37,585 bases of DNA from Acidimicrobiales bacterium (GCA_029263175.1 JAJCXZ010000011.1:1-37585); one strand, 5' to 3'; counted from the stretch's first letter, positions 1 to 8,534 are shown. Notes: generated by a model not told the origin, from the sequence alone. Numbers and translations: made by a program.

Positions 1-822
1 TACTACGGCCCGTTGGCCCTGACCCGCTTTCTCTCCACGGTTGACCCCGCCACGATCACGGGCCGGGTCATGGTTGTGCCCTACATGAACTATCCGGCGT
101 TCTCCGCCGGCGCTCGTACCTCACCCATCGATGGTGGAAACCTGAATCGCGTCTTCCCCGGCTCGCCGACAGGCACGGTCACCCAGCGCATCGCCGACTA
201 CATGACCCGCTACCTGTTGCCCCTGGCTGACGCCGTCCTCGACATCCACGACGGCGGCCGCACCCTCGAGTTCATGCCGATGGCGTCGACGCACGTACTG
301 GACAACAAGAAGGACGAGGCGCGAAACCGTGAGGCCGCTGCAGCATTTGGCGCTCCGTTCGTCACCTGTCTGGTCGAGCTCGACCAGATCGGTATGTGGG
401 ACTGCACGGTGGAAGAGTCCGGCACCGCGTTCGTCACCACCGAACTCGGCGGCGGCGGCACGACGCGACCCGAGCTGATGCGGATCGCCAGCGAAGGAGT
501 CGTGAACCTGCTTCGGCACTGGGGTGCCATGACGGGTGAGGCCACACCGCGAGCGTCGGCGGTGCTCGATATCCCCGACGACAGTGCCTACGTCATAAGC
601 AGGGGTGAGGGCCTTCTCGAATGGCTTGTTGACCTCGGCGATGAGATCTCCAGCGGGGAACCCATCGCTCGCGTGTACAGCACCGTTCATCTCGGATCGG
701 CGCCCGAGGAGATTCTGGCCACCCTCGATGGTGTCCTCGCGATGCGGCACTATCCGGGCAAGGTCAAGATGGGTGACGCGATCGCAATGCAGGCGACGCT
801 CAGCCCTGCCCCTAGTCCTTGA
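1..822 (+). CDS. doeB: N-alpha-acetyl-diaminobutyrate deacetylase, DoeB/EutE-like (5' end missing)
   Basis: AstE/AspA-type zinc deacylase (M14 fold). In ectoine degradation DoeB removes the acetyl group from N-acetyl-2,4-diaminobutyrate, the product of DoeA. The frame is open from base 1 and starts mid-domain at YYGPLAL, the family's HGDEYEGP region, so the start codon and the first zinc ligands lie upstream of the window. Visible are MNYPAF, SPIDGGNLNRVFPG, the zinc His of DIHDGG (codons 81-86; the family usually has DLHSGG) and the probable catalytic Glu in TELGGGG. The C-terminal part has the biotinyl-like beta fold of this family (LGDEISSGEPIARV). It converges on doeA and the two genes overlap by 11 bases. 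DoeB rather than another AstE homologue is inferred from the motif pattern plus the neighbouring doeA. Confidence 0.8.
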   Translation, partial: YYGPLALTRFLSTVDPATITGRVMVVPYMNYPAFSAGARTSPIDGGNLNRVFPGSPTGTVTQRIADYMTRYLLPLADAVLDIHDGGRTLEFMPMASTHVLDNKKDEARNREAAAAFGAPFVTCLVELDQIGMWDCTVEESGTAFVTTELGGGGTTRPELMRIASEGVVNLLRHWGAMTGEATPRASAVLDIPDDSAYVISRGEGLLEWLVDLGDEISSGEPIARVYSTVHLGSAPEEILATLDGVLAMRHYPGKVKMGDAIAMQATLSPAPSP

Positions 823-1996
823 CGAAGAGCTTTCGTGGCACATTGGCCAGCAGCTCATGACCGGTCTCGGTCACGAGCACCGATTCGGTGATCTCCAGGC
901 CCCAGTCGTCCTGCCAGAGCGCGGGCATGAAGTGGAACGTCATCCCCGGCTTCATCTCGGTGAGTTCGCCAGGCCTGATGCTGATGTTTCGCTCGCCCCA
1001 GTCAGGCGGATAGCTCAGCCCGATCCCGTATCCGGCGCGGCTCTCCTTGTCGAAGCCGTAGGACCGAAGATCGGTGATGAACGCCCGATGCATGTCCTCG
1101 AACGTGTTCCCTGGCCGTACGGCGCTCAACCCGGCGTCGATCGAGGAAAGAAGCGCCTCTTCCGCAGACAACCACCGGGTCGGGGCCGGGCCGAGGTGGA
1201 TCGTGCGCGACAGTGGCACGTGATAGCGGCGATACACACCGGCGACCTCGAAGAACGAACCCTCGCCGGTCTTGAGTTCCCGGTCATCCCATGTGAGATG
1301 CGCCGCACTCGCGTCCACCCCGGTGGGCATCATCGGCACGATGGCCGGATAGTCGCCGCCATGGTCCGGAGTCCCCCTGATGCCGGTGTGGTAGATCTCC
1401 GCAACGAGGTCGTTCTTGCGAACACCCGGCTCCATCACCTCGAGGATGCGCTCATGCATCCTGGTCACGATCGTGCCTGCGATCCGCATGTAGTCGATCT
1501 CCTGAGGAGATTTCACGAGACGTAGCCAGTTCACCAGGCTCGTGGCATCGATCACGGTGGCGTCGGGTACGTGCTCGACCAGGCGGGCGTGGGCTCGTGC
1601 CGAGTAGTAGTAGTTGTCGAACTCGACACCGATCCGGCCTGTCGCCCAGCCGCGTTCGCTCAGCGTCGTGGTGGCGAGGTGGTCCATGGCGTGTCGCTCG
1701 GTGGACATGACGTAGTTGTCGGGATAACCGACGATGTCGTCGTCACCCAGGTAGGTGGTGCGGCGCGCTCCGTTCGCGTCCATGCCCCGGCCGAACCAGA
1801 CGGGATCCCCGGTGGCGCCGACGACCGCGCACTGTGGTGTGTAGAACGACCAGCCGTCGTAGCCGGTGAGCCATGCCATGTTCGACGGGTCGTGGACGAT
1901 GAGAGTGTCGATCCCTGCGTCGGCCATCGCCGAGCGGGTGACAGTCAGCCGAGCCGCGTATTCATCCCGATCGAAGTGAAGGATGGCATCGCTCAT
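812..1996 (-). CDS. doeA: Ectoine hydrolase DoeA/EutD (creatinase-type M24 fold)
   Basis: 394 residues, the usual DoeA length. DoeA opens the ectoine ring to N-acetyl-2,4-diaminobutyrate in the cytosol. Family marks: SNMAWLTGYDGWSFYTPQ (about residues 38-55), GVEFDNYYYSARAHARL (about 123-139), a pita-bread C-domain with His233 in AAHLTW and Glu250 in FFEVAG, and the C-terminal run YPPDWGERNISI followed by WGLEITESVLVTETG and VPRKLFVKD. The two Asp metal ligands of true M24 peptidases are absent, as in creatinase and DoeA. An in-frame extension upstream has shadow-type sequence. The chosen ATG overlaps the stop of the upstream PLP gene as ATGA, so the two are translationally coupled. A related cyclic-amidine substrate cannot be excluded. 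Confidence 0.87.
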   Translation of the reverse strand: MSDAILHFDRDEYAARLTVTRSAMADAGIDTLIVHDPSNMAWLTGYDGWSFYTPQCAVVGATGDPVWFGRGMDANGARRTTYLGDDDIVGYPDNYVMSTERHAMDHLATTTLSERGWATGRIGVEFDNYYYSARAHARLVEHVPDATVIDATSLVNWLRLVKSPQEIDYMRIAGTIVTRMHERILEVMEPGVRKNDLVAEIYHTGIRGTPDHGGDYPAIVPMMPTGVDASAAHLTWDDRELKTGEGSFFEVAGVYRRYHVPLSRTIHLGPAPTRWLSAEEALLSSIDAGLSAVRPGNTFEDMHRAFITDLRSYGFDKESRAGYGIGLSYPPDWGERNISIRPGELTEMKPGMTFHFMPALWQDDWGLEITESVLVTETGHELLANVPRKLFVKD

Positions 1997-3177
1997 ACGG
2001 CATCCAAGGCCCGAGCGAGATCGGCCAGAAGATCGTCCACGTGCTCGATGCCGGCCGAGTACCGCACGAGACCCTCGGGGATACCGAGAGCCGCGCGTTC
2101 CTCGGGTGAACACTCGACGTGGCTCGTCGTGGCCGGTGGCCCCACGGTCGTCTCCACCGCGCCGAGGTTCGCGGCTCGGTGGGCCAGCTCGAGGTGAGGC
2201 AGGAAGCGCTTCACCGCATCGAGTCCGCCCTCGATGGCAAAGCTCAGCATCCCGCCGAACCCCGTCATCTGCGAGGCAGCGATCTCATGTTGGGGATGGG
2301 AGCAAAGACCGGGATAGTTCACCCTGGTGATCTTGGGATGGGCCTCGAGAAACGTGGCCACCGCCATTGCGTTCTCGGCCTGGCGCTCGACTCGAAGTTG
2401 CAGCGTCTTCATTCCTCGCAGAAGGAGGTAGGCCGCCATGGGATCAAGCGTGGCGCCGTTGATCTCCCGGTATTGGTAGACCTTCTTCACCAGGTCGGCG
2501 CGGCCGACGACCACCCCGCCGAGAGCGTCAGCGTGGCCGCCGAGGAACTTCGTGGCGCTGTGCACGACGAGGTCGGCCCCGAGCGAAAGCGGAAGCTGGT
2601 TCATGGGTGTGGCGAATGTGTTGTCCACCATCACGACTGCGCCGACCGCGTGGCCGGCGGCGATCAGGCGGCGCAGATCCAAGACTTTCAGTGTGGGGTT
2701 GGTGGGTGTCTCCAGATACAGCAGCTCGCAGCCCTCAGCGACGGCGGCCTCAATCGCATCGGTGTCGGTGGTGTCGATGAGATCGCAATTGATGCCGAAC
2801 GACGGCAGGAAGTCCGTGAAGAGCAGGCTTGTGCCTCCGTAGGTGTCCTTGACCGAAACGACCCTGTTGCCCGGCCGCAGCAAGGCATGGAGCGTGTTCG
2901 AGATCGCTGCCATGCCCGTGGAGGCGGATGTGGCCGCAGCGGCGCCCTCCAGCAGACGGATCTTCTCCTCGAAGACGGCGACCGTCGGGTTGGTGTTGCG
3001 CCCATAGATGTGGCCCTCGGCGGCGCCGGAGGCCACGTCGTACCATTCGTCGAAATCGGGGTAGCCGAACGCCACGCTGTGGACAACCGGCACCTGCGTG
3101 GCCCGGTCGAGGAGATAACGCTCTTCACCACCCCATACGGTGAGCGACGCGGCACCAAGTTCACCAGGGTTCGTCAC
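1993..3177 (-). CDS. Trans-sulfuration PLP enzyme (cystathionine gamma-synthase/lyase family)
   Basis: 394 residues, fold-type I PLP enzyme of the Cys/Met metabolism family. YGRNTNPT (58-65) is the phosphate-binding region, DNTFATP (Asp185) holds the PLP pyridine nitrogen, and SATKFLGGHAD carries the Schiff-base Lys210. The family covers cystathionine gamma-synthase, cystathionine lyases and methionine gamma-lyase; sequence alone does not decide among them. The start is GTG at 3177, because the earlier in-frame GTG at 3192 lies inside the strong AGAAGGAG ribosome binding site that serves 3177. The gene is first in a two-gene minus-strand operon with doeA (ATGA overlap). A sulfur-amino-acid enzyme is an unusual partner for an ectoine hydrolase. 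Confidence 0.85.
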   Translation of the reverse strand: MTNPGELGAASLTVWGGEERYLLDRATQVPVVHSVAFGYPDFDEWYDVASGAAEGHIYGRNTNPTVAVFEEKIRLLEGAAAATSASTGMAAISNTLHALLRPGNRVVSVKDTYGGTSLLFTDFLPSFGINCDLIDTTDTDAIEAAVAEGCELLYLETPTNPTLKVLDLRRLIAAGHAVGAVVMVDNTFATPMNQLPLSLGADLVVHSATKFLGGHADALGGVVVGRADLVKKVYQYREINGATLDPMAAYLLLRGMKTLQLRVERQAENAMAVATFLEAHPKITRVNYPGLCSHPQHEIAASQMTGFGGMLSFAIEGGLDAVKRFLPHLELAHRAANLGAVETTVGPPATTSHVECSPEERAALGIPEGLVRYSAGIEHVDDLLADLARALDAV

Positions 3178-3225
3178 GGGACTCCTTCTCACGCTCGAAG
3201 TGCGGCAAAGCTAGCCCCTGGGCCC

Positions 3226-3231
3226 TAGGTT
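3226..3231 (+). promoter_or_regulatory. -10 box of a leaderless promoter
   Basis: TAGGTT ends 7 bases before GTG 3239, and no Shine-Dalgarno is present. No -35 consensus is visible. This spacing fits transcription starting at or next to the start codon. Confidence 0.5.
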
Positions 3232-3238
3232 CGGCTTG

Positions 3239-3925
3239 GTGGAGAGTGGTTGGCTGAACGCCGAGGAACGCGACCGCCTGGCTCGCGAGGCGCTCGCCGG
3301 CTATCTCAGCGGTCCCGACGCGCCGCTCCAGGCGACCACCGCCGCCCTTGTTGCCGCCGCGACAGCCCAGGCAGTGGTACTCGTCGAGGGAATCAGCGAC
3401 CAGATCGCAGTCGAGACGCTCGCCCGATGCCAAGGCTTGGATCTTCACGGGTCCGGTGTGGTGGTTGTACCGATGGGCGGTGCCCATGGCGTCCGGCGAT
3501 TCCTGGACCGGTACGGCCCGGACGGGGCAGGTCTTCGTGTGGTCGGGCTGTACGACGCCGCCGAGGAAGACATCTTCCGGCGGGCCCTCACCGACGCTGA
3601 CTACGGCTCTCCTCGAGATCGAACCGACCTCGAGGCGCTGGGCTTCTTCGTCTGCGACGCCGATCTGGAGGCGGAGCTCATACGAGCGGCCGGCCGAAGT
3701 TCGATCGAAGTGCTGCTCGAATCGCAAGGGGATCTCGGCTCCTTCCAGACCCTGCAGAAGCAGGCCGAATGGCGAGACCGGGAATTCACGGCCCAGGTGC
3801 GGCGCTACCTGGGTGCGGGTGCCCGGCGCAAGAGTCGATACGCGCGCCTGCTCATCGAGTCGCTCGATGTGGCCGATGCCCCTCGCCCTCTCCGCAAGGT
3901 GTTGGAGCGAGTTACCCATCGGTAG
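3239..3925 (+). CDS. Stand-alone OLD-like TOPRIM domain protein
   Basis: 228 residues. It matches the short actinobacterial proteins annotated as OLD-family TOPRIM nucleotidyl transferase/hydrolase. The TOPRIM core is VVLVEGISDQIAVETLA (catalytic Glu), then VVPMGGAHGVRRFL, then the acidic strand VVGLYDAAEEDIFRRAL, and finally CDADLEAELIRA. OLD nucleases normally have an N-terminal ABC ATPase; none is encoded here, which is normal for this short subfamily. A role in DNA cleavage or repair is inferred from the fold only. GTG 3239 is preferred over TTG 3236 because it sits 7 bases after a TAGGTT box. It diverges from the PLP enzyme and precedes the P450 by 42 bases. Confidence 0.75.
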   Translation: MESGWLNAEERDRLAREALAGYLSGPDAPLQATTAALVAAATAQAVVLVEGISDQIAVETLARCQGLDLHGSGVVVVPMGGAHGVRRFLDRYGPDGAGLRVVGLYDAAEEDIFRRALTDADYGSPRDRTDLEALGFFVCDADLEAELIRAAGRSSIEVLLESQGDLGSFQTLQKQAEWRDREFTAQVRRYLGAGARRKSRYARLLIESLDVADAPRPLRKVLERVTHR

Positions 3926-3967
3926 CCGCGACGGGCCAAACTGGTAGGGAACACAGGAGACGACGCG

Positions 3968-5287
3968 ATGGCTGACACAACCGAAACGCAGGACCAGATC
4001 TTCTCGCCTGACATCCGGACCCCTGAGATGGAGATGGCGGAGACAGGCGGAGGGGTCCCCGACGCGGCAGATCTGGATCTCGCAGACATCAACCCTGCCA
4101 ACCCACATCTGTTCAAGGACCATCGCTGGCACGACTACTTCGCCCGCCTGCGCGCCGAAGATCCTGTCCACTTCAATGAGCTCGAGACCTCGGGCCGCTT
4201 CTGGTCGATCACCAAGTATGACGATGTCCGCGCCGTCGACGGCGATTGGAAGACGTTCTCATCGGCGCAGGGGATCACCCTCGGCGTCCGCCGCACGCCC
4301 GAGATCGATGAAATGAACCAGCGAGCCACATCGTTCATCTCCATGGATCCGCCGAAGCACACCGAGCAGCGCAAGACCGTGCGTTCGGTGTCCGCGCCGA
4401 GCAACCTCCGCAACCTCGAGCCCCAGATCCGTGAACGCACGATCGAGGTTCTGGACTCCCTGCCCGAAGGTGAGACCTTCGATTGGGTCGACACGGTCTC
4501 GATAGAGCTCACCACCCTCTTGCTCGCCGCGTTGTTCGATTTCCCGCTCGAGGATCGGCGGAAGCTGACCCGCTGGTCCGACATCGTGTTCGCGGTGCCC
4601 GAACCAGGCGGTGTCGTCGAGACCACCCAGCAAAAGATCGACGAGATGCTCGAGATGGTCGGCTACTTCGAGGGCTTGTGGGCCGAGCGCCGCGAGAACC
4701 CAGGGTTCGACCTGGTCTCCATGCTCGCGAACGGCGAAGCCACCAAAGACATGCCCACGCTGGCTCATCTCGGCAACCTCCTCCTACTGATCGTCGGCGG
4801 CAACGACACCACCCGCAACACCATGTCGGGCAGTGTCTACGGCCTCAACAAGTTCCCGGACCAGTACGACAAGCTGATCGCCGACCCGGGTCTGGTGCCC
4901 CGGATGGTCCCCGAGATCATCCGCTGGCAGACCCCGCTGTCATACATGCGTCGCACCGCCACCATGGACACCCAGATCGGCGACAAGAAGATTCTCGAAG
5001 GCGACCAGATCCTGATGTGGTATCTCTCCGCCAACCGCGACGAAGAGGTCTTCGAGAATGCCGACGTGATCGACATCGATCGCCACAATGCCGATCGCCA
5101 CCTGGCGTTCGGTTACGGCATCCACTTCTGTATGGGCAGCCGCCTGGCCGAACTGCAGCTCCGTGTGCTGTGGGAAGAGGTGCTCGCCCGCTTCAAGCGT
5201 GTGGAGGTCCAGGACGAGCCGGAGCGCACGTTCTCGTCCTTCGTCAACGGCTACGCATCGCTCCCGGTCCAGGTCACCCGCAAGTAG
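3968..5287 (+). CDS. Cytochrome P450, CYP153-type (alkane/fatty-acid terminal hydroxylase)
   Basis: 439 residues, soluble bacterial P450. I helix LLLIVGGNDTTRNTMSG (GGNDTT 277-282), EIIRW with the ExxR pair (316-319), and heme loop FGYGIHFCMGSRLAE with Cys388 as axial ligand. The stretches SIELTTLLLAALFDFP, RRKLTRWSD and SMLANGEATKDM and the end EPERTFSSFVNGYASLPVQV closely follow CYP153. That family hydroxylates the terminal carbon of medium-chain alkanes, fatty acids and related chains. It needs a ferredoxin and a ferredoxin reductase, which are not in the window. ATG follows AGGAG (3955-3959) by 8 bases. The gene converges on a DoeA-like gene across a perfect inverted repeat. Confidence 0.85.
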   Translation: MADTTETQDQIFSPDIRTPEMEMAETGGGVPDAADLDLADINPANPHLFKDHRWHDYFARLRAEDPVHFNELETSGRFWSITKYDDVRAVDGDWKTFSSAQGITLGVRRTPEIDEMNQRATSFISMDPPKHTEQRKTVRSVSAPSNLRNLEPQIRERTIEVLDSLPEGETFDWVDTVSIELTTLLLAALFDFPLEDRRKLTRWSDIVFAVPEPGGVVETTQQKIDEMLEMVGYFEGLWAERRENPGFDLVSMLANGEATKDMPTLAHLGNLLLLIVGGNDTTRNTMSGSVYGLNKFPDQYDKLIADPGLVPRMVPEIIRWQTPLSYMRRTATMDTQIGDKKILEGDQILMWYLSANRDEEVFENADVIDIDRHNADRHLAFGYGIHFCMGSRLAELQLRVLWEEVLARFKRVEVQDEPERTFSSFVNGYASLPVQVTRK

Positions 5288-5288
5288 C

Positions 5289-5314
5289 GAGGTTCACGTG
5301 ACCACGTGAACCTC
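5289..5314. terminator. Bidirectional hairpin terminator at a convergent junction
   Basis: Perfect inverted repeat: arm GAGGTTCACGTG (5289-5300), centre AC, arm CACGTGAACCTC (5303-5314). As RNA it can form a 10-bp stem with a 6-base loop in either direction. No U-tract follows on either strand. The left arm contains the stop codon of the minus-strand gene and the repeat encodes its last residues. Confidence 0.65.
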
Positions 5315-6466
5315 ACGGGGGTGATTGGTCAGGCACTCGACGCCGGTGGATGTGATGAGCGTTGTCTCGCTCATCTCCATGCCCCAGTCGTCGAGCCACA
5401 TGCCCAACATCACGTGAATCGTCATGTTCTCTTCCAGCACGGTGGTTTCTCCGCGACGGAGGCTGACCGTGTGTTCACCCCAGTCCGGGCCGTAGCCGAC
5501 ACCGATGCCGTACCCGATCCGGCTCTCCTTGGTGAGCCCGTAGTGGTCGAGCACGTCCTGCCATGCTCGATGCACATCGTGGGCGATTGCGCCGGGCTTC
5601 ATGGCCTCCAACACCGCCTCGAGGCCTTCGAGGACTGCGCTGGCGGTGTCGAAGAGACGTTGGGGGCCTGAACCAAGTTGCACGGTGCGGGCCAGACCCG
5701 CGTTGTACCGTTTGCGTGTGCCACCCAGTTCGAGCGCGACCGTCTGGCCGGGCTCGAATCTCTCGTCCGTCCACATCGGGTGAGCCGTCGTTGCTGCCTC
5801 CCCCGCCAGGATCAACGGCGACAAGGCGGTGAGGTCTCCGCCGAATTCCTGGGTGCCACCAACCTGCTTGGCCACGATCGCCGCCATGAGGTCGCACTGA
5901 CGCACCCCTGGTGCGATTGTCTCGTAGGCCACCGTCATCGCCCCCTCGACGAGCCGAGCGGCCTGTCGCATCACCTCGATCTCGGCCTCGCTCTTGACGC
6001 TCCGACACCAGTTCACGAGCAGATCAGCGTCCTGCCAACGGGCATTCGGAAGGGCAGCTTGCAGTCGAGCGAAAGCCCTCGGGGTGAAGAAGTAGGTGTC
6101 GCTCTCGTAGCCGATGACATGACCGTCCAACCCCAGCTCCGCCATGGTTCCACCGATGACATCCATCGGATGAGTTCCCTCGCGCTGCACACAATCCTCG
6201 GGGTACGGCCGGACTTGGTCATCGCTCAGGTAGGTCGTGAACCTGGCGGCACCACCGTCCATCCGGCGGCCCATCCAGATCGGCCCGACGTCATGTTGGA
6301 CCAGCACGATCTGCGGTGTGTAGAACGACCAGGCGTCGTAGCCGGTGAGCCAGTTGTGGCTGTTGGGATCGCCGATGACCAACGCGTCGAGTCCACGTTG
6401 AGCCATTTCGGCTCGGACCTTGGCCAGCCGAGCGTTGTACTCGGCCTCGGTGAATGCGGGAGGCAT
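5294..6466 (-). CDS. Second DoeA-like (creatinase-type M24) hydrolase
   Basis: 390 residues, clearly homologous to the DoeA at 812-1996: SHNWLTGYDAWSFYTPQ (about 36-52), GYESDTYFFTPRAFARL, His229 in TAHPMW, Glu246 in ALELGG, YGPDWGEHTVSLRRGE, WGMEMSETTLITSTG. The metal-ligand aspartates of true M24 peptidases are missing, so a non-metal C-N hydrolase is expected. Differences from the first copy are spread along the protein and the C-terminus differs (REVHVVT instead of RKLFVKD), so it may act on another cyclic amidine or amide. The start is fixed by TGATG coupling: the upstream PhyH gene stops with TGA sharing its A with this ATG. An in-frame upstream extension is low-complexity shadow sequence. 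The substrate is unknown; ectoine or hydroxyectoine is the default guess. Confidence 0.8.
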   Translation of the reverse strand: MPPAFTEAEYNARLAKVRAEMAQRGLDALVIGDPNSHNWLTGYDAWSFYTPQIVLVQHDVGPIWMGRRMDGGAARFTTYLSDDQVRPYPEDCVQREGTHPMDVIGGTMAELGLDGHVIGYESDTYFFTPRAFARLQAALPNARWQDADLLVNWCRSVKSEAEIEVMRQAARLVEGAMTVAYETIAPGVRQCDLMAAIVAKQVGGTQEFGGDLTALSPLILAGEAATTAHPMWTDERFEPGQTVALELGGTRKRYNAGLARTVQLGSGPQRLFDTASAVLEGLEAVLEAMKPGAIAHDVHRAWQDVLDHYGLTKESRIGYGIGVGYGPDWGEHTVSLRRGETTVLEENMTIHVMLGMWLDDWGMEMSETTLITSTGVECLTNHPREVHVVT

Positions 6467-7377
6467 CAGTGGATCTCCGGGGTGGATTCTGCAGCGGACA
6501 GTGCGTCTTGGTGGCGGAAGATCGATGTGTATCCATCCGACCAGTCGGGCGGGAGGATCATCGTCATGTCCTCGTGATGGGCGATGCCCGGCTCTTCGCC
6601 CCGCACGATTTGGCCGTAGTGCGAGCTTCGGTAGGGCGGCGCGGTGTACGGGATGGCGTCGGCGGCGCTGTACGTGATGACGAGGGCAGGCCGGTTCCGG
6701 TCGCTGTGGTTCGGCGCCGAGCAGTGCAGCGTCAGCGCGTGGTGCACGCTGACCGACCCGGCCGGCCCCGTGATCTGCACCGCCGATTCGATGGCGGCAT
6801 CGTCGAGTAGCTCGGAGGCGATTGCTCCCACCCACACACCGTCAGCGTCGTAGTGGGAATACATCGGGCCCTTGTGGCTGCCGGGCACCACGGTCAGCGG
6901 GCCCCGTTCAGTCGTGAGATCGTCGAGAGCGACGACGAACTGGATCGTGCCGGTGTTCGTGTGGGGGTAGAACGCGATGTCCTGATGCCAGTCGACGGCC
7001 GCTCCTCCACCTGACCACTTGAGGTTGGCGAACGCGTCACGGAACCGAACATTGGGACCGAGCACATCGGAAGCGATGTCCACCAACACGGAATCTCGAC
7101 AGAAATCCCAGAAGACTTCGTCGATGTCGTCGATCAAGGCAGCACGACGAAGGCGCGGCGCATCTGCGCGGTGACCGGCATCGAGATCCACCAGATGAGT
7201 CGATTCGGACAACGAGCGACTGGCTTCGATGATCGCGCCGAGGGCCGCTTGCAGCGATCCGAGTTGATCCTCGGCCAGCAGGGCCGGGAAGGCGAGGTAT
7301 CCCCGCTCCTCCCACCGTTCGCGGCCGCTGTCATCGATGACGAGCGGCGATGAGGCGCACACCTCTTCCCAACGCAC
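6466..7377 (-). CDS. Phytanoyl-CoA dioxygenase (PhyH) family oxygenase
   Basis: 303 residues, Fe(II)/2-oxoglutarate oxygenase. The facial triad is visible: WHQDIAF (His131, Asp133) and the distal His218 in LHCSAPNHSD, with Arg229 in NRPALVITYS to bind 2-oxoglutarate. PhyH family substrates are diverse (acyl-CoA, ectoine, amino acids, antibiotics). It lacks the ectoine hydroxylase signature as I remember it, so I do not call it EctD. The GTG at 7377 follows AGGAG by about 6 bases. Translation is coupled to the DoeA-like gene downstream (TGATG), so the oxygenase probably hydroxylates the molecule, or a relative of it, that the hydrolase cleaves. Confidence 0.83.
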   Translation of the reverse strand: MRWEEVCASSPLVIDDSGRERWEERGYLAFPALLAEDQLGSLQAALGAIIEASRSLSESTHLVDLDAGHRADAPRLRRAALIDDIDEVFWDFCRDSVLVDIASDVLGPNVRFRDAFANLKWSGGGAAVDWHQDIAFYPHTNTGTIQFVVALDDLTTERGPLTVVPGSHKGPMYSHYDADGVWVGAIASELLDDAAIESAVQITGPAGSVSVHHALTLHCSAPNHSDRNRPALVITYSAADAIPYTAPPYRSSHYGQIVRGEEPGIAHHEDMTMILPPDWSDGYTSIFRHQDALSAAESTPEIH

Positions 7378-7501
7378 GGCTAGCTCCTGCTCCGGAGGCC
7401 GGGGGCGACTTCTCCAGAGGCATCCACGGTGAACGATCGAACCTCCGGCGGCGCCGACATCTGCTTGGCCACGATCACGCCCGGACTGTAGTCGCGGTGG
7501 C

Positions 7502-8524
7502 CTACTCGGCGAGCTCTTGTTGATAGGCGAAGAGGGCCGGCGTGCCACCGGTGTGCACGAAGAGAATCGATCCATCCGTTTCCGCGGCGCGAGCGAGAGC
7601 CGTGGCCATCACTTTGCCGGTGTAAACCGGATCCAGCAGAAGAGCTTCGTGCTGCGCCGCGAGCCCTATTGCTTCTCGAGTCGCGTCGTTGAGGCGGCCA
7701 TAGCCCGGCGCAAGATTCTCATCCGTCAACACGATGTCGTTGGGGGCCACAGGGTTCGGGACTTCGAGGAGTCGGCCGATCTCCTGCGTTCGAGCAAGGA
7801 TTCTCTCTCGCTGCTCGTCCGCTCTCCGGCGCACACAGACGCCGGTCACCGGCACTGTGCAACCCAACCACCGGAGGCCGAAGAGCAACCCGGCGTGGGT
7901 GTGCCCGCTCCCCGATCCAACGACCACCTCATCAATGTCCGGGGCGCTCGGGTCCACTTGGTCCAGAAGCTCCTCGGCAGCCAGCACATACCCGAGCGCA
8001 CCAAGAGGTGCATGGCCCGGCGCCAGGTGGATGACGTAGGGAGTGCGGCCCTGCTCGCTCAACCCGGCCGCGATCGATTCGAGCTGCCGATCCGCTCCCG
8101 CCTCATCCTCACCCTCGGAATAGTGGTGGATCGTCGCGCCCAACAGTCGGTCGAGAAATACATTTCCTGAACTCGCATACAGGTGGTCGTTACGGTCGAC
8201 CCGTTGCTCCAGCTGTACGTGGCTCCGCATCCCGAAACGGTTCCCTGCTGCGATGGCCGAGCGCACGAAGTTGGATTGAACCGCGCCGGTGATCAACAGC
8301 GTGTCCGCCTTGTGCGCCAGCGCATCGCCGAGATAGAACTCGAGCTGGCGGATCTTGTTCCCGCCCATGGCGAGGCCCGTGAGGTCGTCTCGTTTCACCA
8401 ACAGTCTGCCCGCGCCGATGTGCCGACTGAGGTTGGCCAGGAGCTCCAGCGGCGTGGGCAAATGGGCGAGTGGTACTCGCGGCAACTCTGCAAGCTTCGG
8501 TGGCAGAGTCTGCGTCATCGGCAT
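7502..8524 (-). CDS. D-cysteine desulfhydrase / ACC deaminase-family PLP enzyme
   Basis: 340 residues, fold-type II PLP enzyme. KRDDLTGLAMGGNKIRQLEF holds the Schiff-base Lys57; VQSNFVRSAIAAGNRFGM follows, then a Gly-rich phosphate site GSGSGHTHAG and the C-terminal FVHTGGTPALF. The family includes D-cysteine desulfhydrase, ACC deaminase and L-cysteate sulfo-lyase (CuyA), all of which release ammonia from a small amino acid. Desulfhydrase or sulfo-lyase fits better than ACC deaminase, but I cannot separate them. ATG 8524 is chosen because GAAAGG lies 8 bases upstream; ATG 8533 directly abuts it. The gene is upstream of the PhyH/DoeA-like pair on the same strand with a 124-base gap, so it may be a separate unit. 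Confidence 0.8.
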   Translation of the reverse strand: MPMTQTLPPKLAELPRVPLAHLPTPLELLANLSRHIGAGRLLVKRDDLTGLAMGGNKIRQLEFYLGDALAHKADTLLITGAVQSNFVRSAIAAGNRFGMRSHVQLEQRVDRNDHLYASSGNVFLDRLLGATIHHYSEGEDEAGADRQLESIAAGLSEQGRTPYVIHLAPGHAPLGALGYVLAAEELLDQVDPSAPDIDEVVVGSGSGHTHAGLLFGLRWLGCTVPVTGVCVRRRADEQRERILARTQEIGRLLEVPNPVAPNDIVLTDENLAPGYGRLNDATREAIGLAAQHEALLLDPVYTGKVMATALARAAETDGSILFVHTGGTPALFAYQQELAE

Positions 8525-8534
8525 GCTTGGCATC

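Noticed and set aside
822-836. ACGAA-GAGCT-TTCGT hairpin at the doeB/doeA overlap
   Set aside because: Only 5 bp, lies in doeA coding sequence and has no U-tract; expected by chance.
6467-6835. N-terminal extension of the second DoeA-like gene
   Set aside because: Arg/Pro/His-rich and overlaps the PhyH gene in another frame; the ATG at 6466 has the family's normal start and TGATG coupling.
6466-7377. Ectoine hydroxylase (EctD) call for the PhyH gene beside a DoeA-like gene
   Set aside because: The HxD, His and Arg fit any PhyH protein, and the longer EctD signature I recall is not present.
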